Below, one piece after another: positions 61,371-64,000 of a DNA stretch of 64,000 nt (positions within the stretch are counted from its first letter, which is position 1; the number at the start of each line of letters is the position of its first letter). Source of the DNA: Pelargonium x hortorum (taxonomy: Eukaryota; Streptophyta; Magnoliopsida; Geraniales; Geraniaceae); assembly GCA_036897525.1 (NCBI GenBank), contig JAYMTJ010000006.1:142958-206957 (forward strand), given 5' to 3'. A model generated the notes under the pieces. The model had not been told where the DNA came from, ran no database searches, and saw only the letters and a list, made by a program, of their open reading frames with translations. A program made the translations under genes and the position numbers.

Positions 61371-64000
61371 GCAATCCCAGGAATCGGGTTTCTTAACTCA
61401 AAGGTATCTCCTTTCTTAGAGTCAATTCCGAATTCGTGCCGTCATAAAAGAAGAATTATTTGAATAGATAAACCCTTAATACAAGAACTTTACGTGGGGG
61501 CTTACCTAGACTCGACTCTTAGGCACAGCAATATTTTAGGATATTGACAAATAAGTAAGTCGTCTGTACTCTAATTCATTTTAAATGAAAGTATGCAAAA
61601 GACTCTCACAGGAATCCCCCAGTATTTTTAATTGGATATAAGGTTCATACTTTAGGAAGGTGGGAAAGTGTAAGGACCCCGATCAAAATAAAGCTAACAT
61701 TCTAATTACTATATTAATATATTCCGAAAGGAGCGCTCCGTACTAGGAATACCAGATTTAAGAAAAGTACTATTTACCTGTACTAACCCACTAAATGATT
61801 CTTTTTTTCTTAGGAATCGAGAAATATATTAAGTATTCTTTCTTTGTACAGTACAGATAAAACAAAATACGAAAAGAACTAACCATAATGCTTACCTTAC
61901 ATAAGATACGGAAATTTTAAAGTAAAAAAAAAAGCTTAGAGCTTAATCGGTATTATTTTATTCCTTGATAGTTTGGTATCAAGTAGTATTACAAAAAAGT
62001 TAGATCTTATAAGACTCTTAGATAAGCTTTTTCCAAAGCTCAAGGATTCTAACAATTAGGAGGAGCTTCATTTGGAAGAAAGTCCTTGTTATTTATTTGG
62101 GCTTATAATTTCATCGATTTGGACTTGGGCAACCTATAGAAGCGCTGACAAGGGTTTAGTTTAATTGAGTTCGGAGGTGGAGAAGTTTTTGGTATTGCAA
62201 GGGTAAAGAGTGATGCTTATAAGGACCTGCTTTCATGGTTAGTTAAGTACTTTCAAGGTAAGAGTTGGAGTTCCCTCGATAGCTAAGTACAGACTTTCGA
62301 GGAATAAGATTCATTGTATAAACTTCATTACCGGCAAAAAGGTACGAAGGGATTACAGGTTTCCGTTTATAGTTAGAGTGTAAGGGTTTTGTTCCTATTA
62401 TTTATTGCAGGTTTCCAAGTTTAAAGATTTAGATCCTGCTTTTATTTTATTTTCTTGGTGCGGGTCTTTCGGCAATACAAATTCTCCTGTAAGTCTATAT
62501 GCTATTCTGCTATATGAGTATTTTCTCTATCTAACTCATTTCTCCGCGGTAAACAATAAGTAAAGAAACAAGTTACGGTCCTCAAAAGACGAAAGTTAAA
62601 CCCTATAAAAACCCACCCTAAATGCGCTGTATCGAAAGCCAGCACAGTCTCATGTTTCTATGTTTTCTAAAATTACGACAATTTGAATCCTTTCTATACT
62701 AGTAAATACTATGTAAGCAATATCTTTATAGTAAAGGTCCAACCCTAAGGCAGGCAAGTTTTAACTTCCAAAAACTTTAAATCACTCTTCATTCGTAGGA
62801 TTTTTTTAAGGCTCGACAAAAAAAACTAAGACACGGGCCTGGGGTCCTCTACAACAGTAAAAACAGCTCTTTGATACATTCGCAAGGATATTACAAGATT
62901 GTACTCTAAGCTTCTAATTGAGAATTTAGGGCTATCAAACTTAGTTCAAATCAAAGGGGGTTTCTATTACATACATTTTATCTAAGACTCCTAACAAGGA
63001 CTTTCTAATTGAATTGCTTAAAAAAAAGACTGTAGACAGGGATTTTATTTAGATCCCATAGCGACAACCCACAAAAAAGAAATTCACATTTATTTACAGA
63101 GGGGCTCTTTCGATCCAAAATTGGATTGAAATCAGGGTCAAAAAAAGAAAGTAAAAAAAAACTTTAACCTAGGGAACTTCTTGAAAGAAATAGTCATTTT
63201 ATAACAGAATAAGTTTTCCTAATTCTTGTACTAAAATTTAAGGGATCTCCTAAAGGCTTATTTGTAAATTTCTATTCCTAAGTACTTAGCTTAAGAATCG
63301 AATTAATAAAAGCCTCCTACACTGCAACACTCTGTCAAGAAAACCGGTAATCCAGTTAATCTAAAATCAACTACATCTAGAAAAACCTCTAGACTCTTTC
63401 TTGGTTACCAAACTTATTTTCCTCTAAAAAGATGCACAAAATTGAAATGAAAATTGAATAACGCAAGATTTTAAAGCACGGCTGCTATCTTTAAGGTATC
63501 TTTACTAAAAAAAAAAGAGTATCCGGAAAGTTACCAACAGATCTAAGTGATTATTCTAATCCCAAGCATATATTCTTGGTTCTGACCTGGCTTCCAAAAG
63601 GACATACTGAGCAGCCCATATGCTACTCTAGATGTACAAATGAAAAGTTTTTATTACTAGTTTTATTAGTTTTAAACGAGATACTCAACAAAAGGGTTGG
63701 GAATGACTCCAAAGTTTTTGAGTATCCTATATACGATATACAGGGAAGTACCAAAATGATAAGGTTCCGGGTTGTGGGAGCCTTTATTACTGGAAAATTA
63801 AGCAGTACTTTTAGCACAAATTCAAAATAGCATGTTTCTTTTGTAACTAGAGGTACCTATAAAAAATGAAGTTTAGTTTTTAGTAATAAGAAGTTGTATT
63901 GGCACAATTTATAGATTTAAGGGATACAGATTCTTTCTCTTGTTAGTTTAGGTTATTAAGAGGCGTAACCTAGACTAAGCAAGCAGCCGCCGACCAAAAA

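Larger units (their letters stand above)
53913..64000. other. Right-hand gene desert with dispersed repeat copies
   Basis: No gene is recognised. The 54.0-57.0 kb part is less AT-rich and contains repeat copies of families A and B. A 102-codon frame at 55502-55810 and a 70-codon frame at 57409-57621 (minus) look somewhat coding-like but match nothing I know. Lone T-arm words GGTTCAAGTC (56411) and GGTTCGAATC (60711) occur without partner arms. From 57.8 kb to the end the sequence is mainly AT-rich background. Confidence 0.5.

Noticed and set aside
1-64000. Nuclear contig with a mitochondrial insertion, as an alternative identity
   Set aside because: Not excluded, but no nuclear transposon frames are visible, the trnfM is intact, and spacer, tRNA pieces and small dispersed repeats extend across the whole window. 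Organelle read depth would decide.
1-64000. Plant mitochondrial promoter consensus (CRTA-type with downstream AAGAGA)
   Set aside because: Short A/G-rich matches are frequent by chance in this composition, and none sits convincingly upstream of nad2 or trnfM.
1-64000. Plastid-derived DNA and rRNA genes
   Set aside because: I scanned for familiar plastid gene, 5S, 18S and 26S rRNA words on both strands and saw none.

Overview
The window reads as part of a land-plant (most likely seed-plant) mitochondrial chromosome, and nearly all of it is non-coding. The diagnostic locus is at 38380-40024 on the minus strand. It holds the first two exons of nad2, running directly into a group II intron half at the exon 2 end where seed plants trans-splice nad2, and an initiator tRNA gene (trnfM). 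I find no rRNA, ribosomal protein, cox, cob, atp or plastid gene, no recognisable transposon open frame, no prophage and no CRISPR array. The species cannot be fixed from this sequence. The low GC is unusual for a plant mitochondrial genome: by eye about 35-37% overall, with single lines at 23%.

Layout. 1-21840 is AT-rich desert with one tRNA 5' half (near 13.5 kb). 21841-25560 is a more GC-rich island with a nuclear-style exon (22024-22194) and short repeated words. 25561-38379 is desert with a few less AT-rich patches (28.3-31.6 kb), microsatellites and diverged dispersed repeats. 38380-40080 is the native mitochondrial island: intron half, nad2 exons 1-2, leader, a tRNA stub and trnfM, all on the minus strand. 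40081-46900 is desert. 46900-53915 is a zone of tRNA remnants, including a trnK copy without its anticodon arm. 53916-64000 is desert again, with partners of the repeats seen at 7.2, 28.6 and 30.3-30.7 kb.

The two recognisable genes tell different stories. trnfM folds perfectly, including the mismatched 1-72 pair of initiators. The nad2 piece lacks the first intron (precise loss) and has an apparent 5-nt deletion after codon 123 that ends the frame at codon 130. It is therefore a pseudogene, a non-functional duplicate, or a sequencing error in a gene whose remaining exons lie elsewhere. The other open frames (up to 132 codons) have the lengths expected by chance at this base composition, and I did not call them genes.

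The main biological picture is a mitochondrial genome that has drifted to high AT. Normal-composition islands remain embedded in a matrix of decayed tRNA pieces, small palindromes and shuffled short repeats.
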